Position numbers and translations under genes: made by a program
The notes under the pieces: model-generated
What the model was told of the DNA's origin: nothing
Seen by the model: the letters and a program-made list of their open reading frames with translations, nothing else
Database searches by the model: none
Source of the DNA: Leisingera sp. SS27
GTDB taxonomy: Bacteria; Pseudomonadota; Alphaproteobacteria; Rhodobacterales; Rhodobacteraceae
Direction of reading: 5' to 3'
Assembly: GCF_028368855.1 (NCBI RefSeq)
Contig: NZ_JAQNCY010000007.1
Coordinates: forward strand, 124,001 to 188,000
Length of the DNA stretch: 64,000 bases
Shown: positions 25,743 to 34,080 of the stretch, in pieces
Layout of the letters: every line of letters begins with the position of its first letter
Numbering within the stretch: position 1 is the first letter of the stretch

Positions 25743-26767
25743 GCGGGGAAAAGACAGAAGAGCCAACGCAGAAAAAGCTGGACGATGCCCGCAAGGAAGG
25801 CCAGCTGCCACAGCGAAAGAACGTGATCGAAGCTGTCTTCCTGACGGTTTCCGTCTTGCTGCTGGCGGGACTGGCCGGCCGGATTTCAGACTCCTTGCAG
25901 GCTGTCCTCAGCAACGTGATCAGCTCCGTTCAGACCGGGTTTGACGAGGGCCTGGGCCTTGTGCTGATCAGCATCAAGGAGCTGGCAGTGGTCTTCTTTA
26001 TCTTTCTGGGGGCCGCATTTGCATTCACCCTGCTGTTCGGGCTGTTTCTGAACAGGTTCAACTTCGCCCCCAAGGCGATGAAGCCGAAATTTGAGAAGCT
26101 GAACCCTGTTAACGGCCTCAAGTCATTGTTTTCAAAGAATACCCTCTACAACTTTGGACGGATCCTGACTTACTTCATAATCCTGTCTCTCCTGTTGTAC
26201 ATCACGATCCGGAACAACTTCACGGATGTCATCAACGCCAGCCATTGCGGCGTCTATTGCCTGGCTCCGCTCTTCATCGGGTATCTGAAAACTCTTCTTG
26301 CAGTCATTCTTGTCGTGCTGCTGCTGCTTGCCGCTGCCGACTACAAGGTTCAAAACGCCTTGTTCCGAAAGCAGAACATGATGTCGAAGGATGATGTGAA
26401 AAATGAGTTCAAGGGGCAGGAAGGCGATCCGCAGGTCAAGGGCGAGCGCAAGTCGATTGCTATGCGGGAAGCGAATTTGCCCAGCCTCAAAGAAGCCACC
26501 CACGTCATCTATGGAGAGCAGTATATGGTCGCGGTAATCTATTACCCGGATTCCCAAACGCCGCCATTCATGGTTGCCAAGGCGCGTGGAGGAAGCATCG
26601 GAAAGACTCTCCGGCGCAGCCAGAGTTATGGTGTGGGTCTTTACAACCTTCCGGGTGTTGCAAAAGAACTCCACAAAATGGCAGCGCCCGGTTCATATTT
26701 GCCTGCAAAGTCGGCCGCGGGTATACATAAGGTCATAAAAATGGAGCAGGCCCGCAATGCATCCTGA
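25739..26767 (+). CDS. sctU: T3SS export switch protein SctU with EATH in place of NPTH
   Basis: A 342-aa protein with the SctU/FlhB N-terminus (GEKTEEPTQKKLDDARKEGQ), four membrane segments, the cytoplasmic linker (SKDDVKNEFKGQEGDPQVKG) and a C-terminal switch domain. In the family this domain cleaves itself between Asn and Pro of NPTH to change substrate class. Here the aligned residues are E252-A253-T254-H255 (26492-26503), so both cleavage residues are missing and self-cleavage is not expected. Starts at GTG overlapping the sctT stop. It is the last clear structural gene of the operon. Confidence 0.92.
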   Translation: MSGEKTEEPTQKKLDDARKEGQLPQRKNVIEAVFLTVSVLLLAGLAGRISDSLQAVLSNVISSVQTGFDEGLGLVLISIKELAVVFFIFLGAAFAFTLLFGLFLNRFNFAPKAMKPKFEKLNPVNGLKSLFSKNTLYNFGRILTYFIILSLLLYITIRNNFTDVINASHCGVYCLAPLFIGYLKTLLAVILVVLLLLAAADYKVQNALFRKQNMMSKDDVKNEFKGQEGDPQVKGERKSIAMREANLPSLKEATHVIYGEQYMVAVIYYPDSQTPPFMVAKARGGSIGKTLRRSQSYGVGLYNLPGVAKELHKMAAPGSYLPAKSAAGIHKVIKMEQARNAS

Positions 26768-26823
26768 AAGGATCAGCGCGGAACTCAAAACAGCTCCGTA
26801 TCGATTGAGGAAAGCGGTGTGCC

Positions 26824-27612
26824 ATGGATAAGGTTGCATCTACACAAACCCTTGCCCGGGCCGGACGCAGCAAGGCAGCATCGCGCTTTGGAATGGCCGC
26901 GCTGGCGGCAGCGCTGAGTCTCGCCGCTTGTGCGACTCCGAACAGTAATTTCACCAGCGTGTCGTCGCAAATCAATGTGGCCGAGCAATTTGTCAGAAAC
27001 GGTGAATACAGCCAAGGCTACGGCATCTACGACCGGGTTGCAGAGCGCAACAGCCAATCCCACAAGGCCTTTCTTGAACTGGGCGATTCCTACTTCCGTA
27101 TCAATGCCTTCCTGAAGGCTGAGACCAGCTACCGGAAAGCTATAGCGCTGGGTGCCCGCGAGGAAGGGCACATCGGGCTGGGCCGTGTTGGACTGGCCCA
27201 GAACAAACCCCGAGATGCGGAACAGGCGTTCCAGTCGGCGCTGCAGAAAAATCCGTCCAATATCGACGCCAGGAACGGGCTGGCCGTTGCCTATGATCTG
27301 CAGCGCCAGCACAGCAAGGCTCAGGCGATCTACCGGGAGATCCTTCTGGTGGAACCCGGCCACACGAAAACGCTTAATAATTTCGCCCTTTCCATGACAC
27401 TGAACGGTTCGCCGAGCCTGTCCAAGCCCCTGTTCGCTGCTCTGACGCAGTCCAATCCGGACAATGCAACCATCCGGCAAAATCTGGCCATCACGCAATA
27501 TTTGTCAGGTGAGCACCAACAAGCTCAGCGCACGGCGTCCGTCGACCTGTCGACAGCGCAGGCCAATGAGAATTTTCGCCTTTTGTCACGGGCTCTTGTC
27601 CTCGCCAGGTGA
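26824..27612 (+). CDS. TPR-repeat lipoprotein downstream of the T3SS operon
   Basis: A 262-aa protein with a signal peptide ending in the lipobox LSLAAC. Several TPR units follow (HKAFLELGDSYFRINAFLKAE; GHIGLGRVGLAQNKPRDAE; ARNGLAVAYDLQRQHSKAQ). It resembles TadD/PilF-type lipoproteins. Coming 56 bp after sctU, it may act as a pilotin for the secretin, which is itself not encoded here; this is inference. Confidence 0.75.
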   Translation: MDKVASTQTLARAGRSKAASRFGMAALAAALSLAACATPNSNFTSVSSQINVAEQFVRNGEYSQGYGIYDRVAERNSQSHKAFLELGDSYFRINAFLKAETSYRKAIALGAREEGHIGLGRVGLAQNKPRDAEQAFQSALQKNPSNIDARNGLAVAYDLQRQHSKAQAIYREILLVEPGHTKTLNNFALSMTLNGSPSLSKPLFAALTQSNPDNATIRQNLAITQYLSGEHQQAQRTASVDLSTAQANENFRLLSRALVLAR

Positions 27613-27698
27613 CATCGCGCCAGCTGCCAAACTTTTGCAGAGCTGAAGCAAGACCGGGTCATCGCAGGGCCAGTATCTGTGCGCCGCGATCCAGCGAG

Positions 27699-27713
27699 AT
27701 AGGATTTTCCTAT
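27699..27713. promoter_or_regulatory. Palindrome upstream of the coiled-coil gene
   Basis: Perfect ATAGGA-TTT-TCCTAT, 49 bp before ATG 27763. It could be an operator; the regulator is unknown. Confidence 0.3.
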
Positions 27714-27762
27714 TTTGACTTCAGCCGCATCCCGGCTTCTGCTCCAGAGGCAGGAGGCCGCG

Positions 27763-28542
27763 ATGAAAATTTCTTTTTCTCCCAAAACTGCCGGTGCTGA
27801 CCTTCAGCAGACAGGACCGTTGCAGACAAAGAAGCAGCAGAAGAAACAGCCTGCGCTGCCGTCTTCTCCAGGAGTCGCTCCGCAACCAAAACCGAAATCC
27901 AGTCTCACGAGCCTGTTCTCGGAAGCAGCGAAGGTTTTCAAGAAAGAGGCCCTTTCACCAGAACAGAAAATGGCGAAACAGGAGGTCAAGTCCGCAAAAT
28001 CCGGCCTGACGCAAGCCCGCGACCGGGTTGCAGAACAAAAGAACCGCCTGCAGCGCACGGAAAACAGCTTTGACAAGAACATCACCCAGTTGCGGGCAGA
28101 CGAAAAGCAAAGCCAAGCCGCCGCAAGGCAGGCCAAGCAGAAATTCGAAATTTTCTCAAAGAACTTCAAGGAACTAAACAAGCCGGTAATTGAGGAGCTG
28201 AAACTGAAAAAGGCGCGGCTGGCACAGCTGAAGCGCAATCCGGGACCAAACGCAAAAGAAATCAAGTCGCTGGAAAAGAACATAGCCGCGGTGACCAATG
28301 CCTTGAAGGGGCAGCTCAGCCTGCAGAAAAAGGCCATGGAAGGCACCATCAAACGCGAGGAACAGCGCCAGAAAACGATCAGCGGCATAATCAGCCGCGA
28401 GAAATCTAACAAGGCTTCGGCGCTGGCGGAACAAGGCCTCCGGCTTGAAGATGCCCGGCATCACAAGGCTCTGGCAAAGGGACAGCTGGCGATTGCCGAA
28501 GCCGAATTCGCGTTAGCCCGGCTGAAGACTGCAAAAAAATGA
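27763..28542 (+). CDS. Lys/Gln-rich coiled-coil protein, candidate T3SS substrate
   Basis: A 259-aa protein with a polar, disordered first 60 residues (Pro/Gln/Ser/Lys) and a long coiled coil from about residue 80 (SGLTQARDRVAEQKNRLQR and on). There is no signal peptide or membrane segment. AGGAGG precedes ATG 27763. No family is recognised. The layout (disordered N-terminus, helical body) and position between the T3SS operon and the 842-aa gene suit a secreted protein or a translocator-like coiled coil; this is inference. Confidence 0.6.
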   Translation: MKISFSPKTAGADLQQTGPLQTKKQQKKQPALPSSPGVAPQPKPKSSLTSLFSEAAKVFKKEALSPEQKMAKQEVKSAKSGLTQARDRVAEQKNRLQRTENSFDKNITQLRADEKQSQAAARQAKQKFEIFSKNFKELNKPVIEELKLKKARLAQLKRNPGPNAKEIKSLEKNIAAVTNALKGQLSLQKKAMEGTIKREEQRQKTISGIISREKSNKASALAEQGLRLEDARHHKALAKGQLAIAEAEFALARLKTAKK

Positions 28543-28554
28543 AGAACGCACCGG

Positions 28555-29463
28555 TTATTCAGCCTTCAGTTCAGCCCGAAACGTGTCAATGAAACGGCGG
28601 ACAGACAGGGGTGCCTTGTCTCCGTAGGGATGAATCGCGGAAATGCGTGTCGGCGGCTGCTCGAGTTGCGGCAGTGCTTTGACCACCTCGCCCGTTTCGA
28701 CGAATTCCTCCATCAGAATATCCGGCAATAGCGCCATTCCGAACCCGTCTTTGACCAGGCCGCGGGCTACAGCCGCCGTATTGCATTGAACGCAGGTCTC
28801 GAACACCAGCTTGGCCTGTTTCCCATCCGGAGTGCGATAGGAATGCTGGATCGGATTGCCCTGCCAGTTCTGCGCAATGTAACGGTAACGGGCAACTTCA
28901 GAGGGATCGCTGACCCCGTCCTGTCTAAACCCGGAATATCCCAGATAATCCCGGCTGACCCACAGCGACGCCGGCATGTAGCCAACTGTTTGGGTACGGT
29001 AATTGCTGTCCGGCAATTCTCCCAGGCGAATGGCGACATCGATTTTATTGCTGATCAGGTCAAGGCGGGAATCATCAATCAACAGGCGCGGCATGACTTC
29101 CGGATAATCTGCACGGATTTTTTTCAAGGCCGGAATCACGGCGGAACATACGGTGGCGAAGGGGGCTGTGATGGTCAGCTCTCCTGCGGGAGTATCAAGC
29201 GCGGAACTGATCTCCTCCTCGGCCTCCCTGGCCATCGACATGATCTTAAGGCAAGCCTGATAGTACATGCCGCCGGTTTCGGTCAGCGATTGCTGCCGTG
29301 TTGTCCGGTTCAGGAGGCGCGTGCCCAGCGAATTTTCAAGGTCCTTCAGGGATTGACTGACACTCGACTTGGCAAGCGCAAGCTTTTCCGCCGCAGCTGT
29401 GATGGATCCGGACTCAACAACGGCCACAAAAATGCGGACATGAGGTGTGATTGTTATGCTCAT
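28555..29463 (-). CDS. LysR-type transcriptional regulator (second)
   Basis: A 302-aa LysR protein of the AaeR/DmlR-like branch. The winged helix-turn-helix reads VRIFVAVVESGSITAAAE ... SSVSQSLKDLE, and the effector domain contains LISNKIDVAIRLGELPDS. ATG 29463 is chosen (GAGG 9 bases upstream). It is divergent from the 842-aa candidate effector across about 250 bp that carry two dyads, so it may control that gene. The convergent coiled-coil gene ends 12 bp from its stop. Confidence 0.9.
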   Translation of the reverse strand: MSITITPHVRIFVAVVESGSITAAAEKLALAKSSVSQSLKDLENSLGTRLLNRTTRQQSLTETGGMYYQACLKIMSMAREAEEEISSALDTPAGELTITAPFATVCSAVIPALKKIRADYPEVMPRLLIDDSRLDLISNKIDVAIRLGELPDSNYRTQTVGYMPASLWVSRDYLGYSGFRQDGVSDPSEVARYRYIAQNWQGNPIQHSYRTPDGKQAKLVFETCVQCNTAAVARGLVKDGFGMALLPDILMEEFVETGEVVKALPQLEQPPTRISAIHPYGDKAPLSVRRFIDTFRAELKAE

Positions 29464-29503
29464 GCAGTCGGACCTCAAAGTACCTTGTCAATGTCAGGCA
29501 ACC

Positions 29504-29521
29504 GCTATCCTCAAGGATAGC
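29504..29521. promoter_or_regulatory. Perfect inverted repeat upstream of second LysR
   Basis: GCTATCCT-CA-AGGATAGC, 41 bp before the LysR start. It may be an autoregulatory operator or a hairpin in the leader. Confidence 0.35.
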
Positions 29522-29604
29522 AGCTGTTGCGCTTGTCCCCGCAAAGGGTGCGAAAGTTGACCAGCGTCACTCAGCACTGAACGGCATAACAATTATCTAT
29601 AACT

Positions 29605-29619
29605 TAATCGGCGCGATTA
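29605..29619. promoter_or_regulatory. Dyad between second LysR and the 842-aa gene
   Basis: TAATCG-GCG-CGATTA, a 15-bp palindrome about 93 bp upstream of GTG 29712. Its place in a divergent LysR intergenic region fits an operator. Confidence 0.4.
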
Positions 29620-29711
29620 GCTGCACACTCTTAAGCTGAAGTTGCAGTAGTCTAGTCAGTCACAAAGGAGCCGGGCACTCAGAACGCTCGGGCCTGAAGA
29701 GGAGATTTGCC

Positions 29712-32240
29712 GTGCCGGATAGGATATCGCCACAGAACGTGCAACCGCAATTGCCACCGTCTCAGCAAGAAACCGCTCCTCAATCACGGCAGCGCCAGGG
29801 CGTGTCCCAGAATACGTCAAATGCCGCACAGAATGCGCAGGCGGCACAAGCCGGAGCAGCAGACCAAGTGCCGGCACGGCAGGTTTTCGCCGCTGCTTCC
29901 AACGCATCTGCCCGCGGCGCAGATGAGACTGAGGCCTCCCCGTTCCAAAGGGGAAGCGAGACACGGGCAGCAACCAAACGCAGAGCAGGCGCCTTCCTTG
30001 GCAAGCAGGCAGACCGCACCCCAGCTCAGACTGCGGCATCTCCCTTTGAACGGGCAAGTCCGGAACGTGCGCAGGTCAAGCGCGGGTCAGCTGCTCCCGG
30101 CAAGGCGGCGGATCAAAAGCCTGCGGCTTCTGAGAACGCTGCCTTCAGGGACCTTCAGAGCAAAAGCAAAGTTGCCCGGGCGTTCATGCATATGAAGCCC
30201 ACACTGATCATGGGCAAAGTCCGCGCGAACACAAAGGTTGTGCATCAGGACGCCGAATCTGTACGCAAGCGTGAAGTTAAGAAAGAACGCTACAAGGGCG
30301 AGGGCCGAAACGAGGCTACACTGGCAAAGAAAGCCGCCATAAAAGAGGGGAAGCAATGGGCCCAGCTTTTCAAAACCGGCGGCAAACTGGCTGCGCTCGC
30401 CGTGCGAAATGACAATAACAGGGAAACCGGAAAATACGGCAACGATCCGGCCTCACAGCTAAACAAAGCCTCGCCAGGGCGGTGGCTGGCAAAATCCAGC
30501 ATGAACAAGGTCTTCAACACCGAAACACGCGACGACCTCAAAAAATCCTTTGCCGCCTACCTGGACAGCACCCGGCCGGGCTCCTCGATCAACATTGACA
30601 TGGCAACCAATGTGAAGTGGGGGCCGCGCATCCCCATTGGCGCTATCGTGGCCCTGCCGGTTGGGCCGACAGTGGGTCTTGATGTCAATCACGACCGCAC
30701 CACAGGGTTCAAGATTGAACGCCAGGACGACGGCAATTTCTCGATCAAACTGAAGTACGACCAGGCTGACGGCGCAGGTTTGCGGGCAAGCGTGGCGCCT
30801 GACTTTGGAACCGTCGGCGGATTGGAAGAGAGTGTCGACAACAGTTTCCTGTTTGCCGCCGCAAATGCCGGCGGCAGCCACAAGGAGGAGCGCAGCCTCA
30901 CCATCAAGGACCAGTCGCTGGAAAGAACAGCCGAGTTCTTCAATCTTTATATGGATCACGATGTTTCCAAGGACCAAGGAGACGACGCTGTTCACGGAAA
31001 GAAATCGACCAACAAGTTTGCAGCCTGGGCCGCGTTTGGCCCCGGCGGCTATGCGGATTCGCTAGGCGAGGCCAATATGGGCGGGTTCGCTACGGTCAGT
31101 GTCGGCAAGGAGTTGGGCGGCAAGGACAAGACCTACAAGCTTCAGGACTCGTCCGCTGGCGACGGAACTAAGGTCAAGGTTGAAGTGAAGACTGAAAAAG
31201 TCAAAGCCGAGCACACGATCTGGAACGGCGATGCGTCAACCGACGCTGGCTTTGGATGGGGACTGTCCCAGATCAGGGACGGTGTGGATTGGGATCCCAG
31301 GGTTGAGCCTTCCCCTGAACCGGCAAATCCCGATGTCGAAACTCCAAAACCGGAGACCGGGCAGCCGACAGGCAGCTACAACATCACAACGCGCCACCAG
31401 AATTTCGCCGGCGAAGGCACTGCTCTGACACGCAATAAAAACGGAAGTGATCCAAAGGACAAAAAAGTCTCAGTGCCGCAGGCGGACTCTCAGCTCCGGG
31501 AGATGAGCGCCAAACGCTCGACCATTCCAACCCGCAAGGAGCGCTGGACCGCAGAAGGCAGTTCCGGCCTCAAGCCGGAATCCCTGTTTGGCGAGAAACG
31601 CGCTGCCAAAATCATGGCAAAAGCCATATCGACGCTGAAAGAGGCGACAGGCGAAGACTACGATGTCCGCAAGCGGAACCTGAAGTTCAACGCTACAATG
31701 ACCGTAAAACCGGAGGCATTTGACAAGGCTAGAACTGAGACAATCCAGGAATTCGGCCACGAAGATGCGGCTGAGCTGAAAAAGAAGCTGAAAACGATCC
31801 TTGAAAACCCAAAAAAGTTTCACGACGACATCGACTTCAGCGTATCGATGACCGAAAGCAAAACCTATGGTCAGGGCGCCAAGTTCGGCATTCCCTTCCT
31901 GGCAAGCGTCATGGAAAAGGCCGATATCACCTTCTCCCGCTCCTTTGAGCTGGGCATCGCCGATGACGACAAGGCCATCCGTTACAGTCAAGCGCAATTT
32001 GAAGAGGCCTACGGCCGGTCTGCCAGCAGAAGCGCACCAGAGGAGCAGGCCGCAGGTGGCGTTGAGGTGCCTGACAGGTACACAATAAGCACCCCGCCAG
32101 GTCTCGAAACAATTCCCGAGGAAGATGAAAGCTTGGAAGGCGATACCGCCGCGGGAACCGCGGAAGCAACGGAATCGGTCGCGGCATTTTCTCAGCAGGA
32201 CATGGATGATATCTTTGCGCCGATGAACAAACGGAATTAA
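29712..32240 (+). CDS. Large candidate T3SS-secreted protein (842 aa)
   Basis: I do not recognise a family. The first 150 residues are polar and rich in Gln, Ala, Ser and Pro with no signal peptide, as in many T3SS effectors. The body has alternating segments that look like beta strands (SINIDMATNVKWGPRIPIGA; GGFATVSVGKELGG) and Lys-rich helices. There is a Pro-rich hinge near residues 535-555 (SPEPANPDVETPKPE) and an acidic, disordered C-terminus. GTG start with GAGGAG 7 bases upstream. It is divergent from a LysR gene. Effector or translocator status is inferred from location and N-terminal composition. Confidence 0.6.
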   Translation: MPDRISPQNVQPQLPPSQQETAPQSRQRQGVSQNTSNAAQNAQAAQAGAADQVPARQVFAAASNASARGADETEASPFQRGSETRAATKRRAGAFLGKQADRTPAQTAASPFERASPERAQVKRGSAAPGKAADQKPAASENAAFRDLQSKSKVARAFMHMKPTLIMGKVRANTKVVHQDAESVRKREVKKERYKGEGRNEATLAKKAAIKEGKQWAQLFKTGGKLAALAVRNDNNRETGKYGNDPASQLNKASPGRWLAKSSMNKVFNTETRDDLKKSFAAYLDSTRPGSSINIDMATNVKWGPRIPIGAIVALPVGPTVGLDVNHDRTTGFKIERQDDGNFSIKLKYDQADGAGLRASVAPDFGTVGGLEESVDNSFLFAAANAGGSHKEERSLTIKDQSLERTAEFFNLYMDHDVSKDQGDDAVHGKKSTNKFAAWAAFGPGGYADSLGEANMGGFATVSVGKELGGKDKTYKLQDSSAGDGTKVKVEVKTEKVKAEHTIWNGDASTDAGFGWGLSQIRDGVDWDPRVEPSPEPANPDVETPKPETGQPTGSYNITTRHQNFAGEGTALTRNKNGSDPKDKKVSVPQADSQLREMSAKRSTIPTRKERWTAEGSSGLKPESLFGEKRAAKIMAKAISTLKEATGEDYDVRKRNLKFNATMTVKPEAFDKARTETIQEFGHEDAAELKKKLKTILENPKKFHDDIDFSVSMTESKTYGQGAKFGIPFLASVMEKADITFSRSFELGIADDDKAIRYSQAQFEEAYGRSASRSAPEEQAAGGVEVPDRYTISTPPGLETIPEEDESLEGDTAAGTAEATESVAAFSQQDMDDIFAPMNKRN

Positions 32241-32272
32241 CCAGTGAAACTTCGGGCTTGATCTGACTGACA

Positions 32273-32300
32273 GCCAAGCTTTCCACCCGGACGGCTTGGC
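32273..32300. terminator. Hairpin between convergent genes
   Basis: Stem GCCAAGC/GCTTGGC (32273-32279, 32294-32300) with a 14-base loop between the 842-aa gene and the importer operon. There is no T-run, so the terminator role is uncertain. Confidence 0.3.
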
Positions 32301-32380
32301 GCTGACCCTCCGTATCAGCGGCCAAGTATCCTGGACCGCGGTATCACGGCAACGGCCAGACACATGCCGGAAGCACAGTT

Positions 32381-33139
32381 CTACCGGTGATACTGCGCAA
32401 ACACCTGGCCCTCCAGCCAAGTGATTGCCACCGGGGTCCCGTACAGCGCAGTCAGGCGCTCGGCAGTCGCGGCCTCTGTCACCGGGCCCTGAAAGGCCAC
32501 CTGCCCGTCCCGCAGCGCCACCACGTGATCGGCCCAGCTGACCGCATAGTTCAGATCATGCACCACGATCACGACGCCCTTGCCCTGCGCCTCTGCCAGC
32601 TCCCGCAGCTGCGCCATCAGGTTGCGGGCATGGTGCAGATCGAGGTTATTCAGCGGCTCATCCAGCAGCAGCCAGTCGGTGTCCTGCGCATAGGCCATGG
32701 CGATAAAGGCCCGCTGCCGCTGCCCGCCTGACAGCTCATCCAGAAACCTTTGCTGCAGATCGCCCAGATCGAACAGTTCCACCGCCCCGGCAATGGCCGC
32801 ATTGTCGGCAGGCCCCAGCCGCCCCGCACTGTGCGGCCAGCGGCCAAAGCCGACCAGGTCGCGCACCCGGACCCGGCTGGCAACGCTCAGATGCTGCGCC
32901 ACCACAGCCATCTTGCGGGCCAGATCTGCCGGGACCGTCTGCGCCAGATCCATCCCGTCCATGCGGATGCTGCCGCTGCCCGCGGTCAACTGCCGCGCGA
33001 TCAGCTTCAGCAGCGTTGACTTTCCCGCGCCATTGGGACCGATCAGCACCGTCACCCGGCCCGCCGGGATTTCAGCACTCACATTTTGCAGGATGGGATT
33101 TCCCGCAGCGCCATAGCCGAGGTTTGAGACTTGGATCAC
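32381..33139 (-). CDS. Ferric-siderophore ABC transporter ATPase
   Basis: A 252-aa ABC ATPase of the iron-siderophore class: Walker A LIGPNGAGKSTLLK, signature LSGGQRQRAFIAMA, Walker B DWLLLDEPLNNLDL, and the switch His in VVHDLNYAV. It is the last gene of a four-gene importer operon and overlaps the permease gene by 4 bp. Relatives include the FatE/YclP-type ATPases that serve petrobactin or anguibactin-like siderophores, which fits the asb genes downstream. The precise ligand is inferred. Confidence 0.9.
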   Translation of the reverse strand: MIQVSNLGYGAAGNPILQNVSAEIPAGRVTVLIGPNGAGKSTLLKLIARQLTAGSGSIRMDGMDLAQTVPADLARKMAVVAQHLSVASRVRVRDLVGFGRWPHSAGRLGPADNAAIAGAVELFDLGDLQQRFLDELSGGQRQRAFIAMAYAQDTDWLLLDEPLNNLDLHHARNLMAQLRELAEAQGKGVVIVVHDLNYAVSWADHVVALRDGQVAFQGPVTEAATAERLTALYGTPVAITWLEGQVFAQYHR

Positions 33140-34080
33140 CGGATTTTTCCTCTCACCAGCAGGACAAGGAACAACAGACCGCCGCAGAACTCGATGACAA
33201 CGGCCAGGGTGGATTGCAGATGCAGCAGCCGCTCGAACACGGTCTGGCCCGCCACCAGGATCAGCGCGCCGATCAGCGCGGCGGCAGGCAAAAGCAGCGC
33301 GTGGCGGTGGCTCTGCATCAGACTGTGGGCAAGGCTGGTCACCAAGAGGCCAAGGAAGGCCAGCGGCCCCACCAGCGCCGTCGCAACCGAAACCAGCGCC
33401 GCAATCAGGCAGAGAACCCGCAGCTGCAGCCCGTCATATGCCACGCCAAGGCTGCGCGCCGTGGTGCGTCCCAGCGCAGCCACATCCAGCACGCGGTGAT
33501 GACGCACCAGCCACAGGGCCGCCAGCGCCATCAGCCCCAACCCCGCTATCAGCGCCGAGCGGTCGATGCCGCTGAACTGGGCAAACATCCGCGCCTCAAC
33601 CATGGTGAATTCCGAGGGCTCCATCAGCCGCTGCAAAAAGGCTGTGAGGGTCCGGAACATCACCCCCAGCACCACGCCCGCCAGCACCATCAGCTGGATA
33701 TCGTGCCGGGTGCGGCTGAGCAGGCTGGTGAACAACAGCAGTGCCGCTCCCAGCATCACCGCGGTCTCCAGCGCAAAGCCCGGCAGGCCGCTGATCCGGC
33801 TGGCGCCCGCAGCCCCCAACCCCACCACCAGCCCGGTCTGCAAAAGCAGGAACAGCGCATCAAACCCCATGATCGAGGGCGTCAGGATACGGTTCTGACT
33901 GATGGTCTGAAACAGCACTGTTGCCACCCCGGCTGAGGCGCCGACTGCCAGCAGGGCCGTCAGCTTGACCAGCCGCAGCTCCAGAATATAGGCGGTCGGG
34001 CCGCGCAAACCCCAGAACAGGAACAGCGCCGCCGCTGCCGCCAGTAAGCAGCCCAGAACAATCAGCCGCCGGTCAGCCAC
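33136..34080 (-). CDS. Ferric-siderophore ABC transporter permease (second)
   Basis: A 314-aa FecCD-type permease with about nine hydrophobic segments and the motif TPSIMGFDALF, typical of the FatC/YclO branch. GTG 34080 is chosen since it overlaps the upstream permease stop by 8 bp and begins right before the first helix. It pairs with the other permease as a heterodimer in the inner membrane. Confidence 0.88.
   Translation of the reverse strand: MADRRLIVLGCLLAAAAALFLFWGLRGPTAYILELRLVKLTALLAVGASAGVATVLFQTISQNRILTPSIMGFDALFLLLQTGLVVGLGAAGASRISGLPGFALETAVMLGAALLLFTSLLSRTRHDIQLMVLAGVVLGVMFRTLTAFLQRLMEPSEFTMVEARMFAQFSGIDRSALIAGLGLMALAALWLVRHHRVLDVAALGRTTARSLGVAYDGLQLRVLCLIAALVSVATALVGPLAFLGLLVTSLAHSLMQSHRHALLLPAAALIGALILVAGQTVFERLLHLQSTLAVVIEFCGGLLFLVLLVRGKIR

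Noticed and set aside
16817-26767. Flagellar export apparatus
   Set aside because: sctD, sctJ of lipoprotein type with C-terminal anchor, sctK and sctO indicate a non-flagellar T3SS; no flagellin, hook or rod genes are present.
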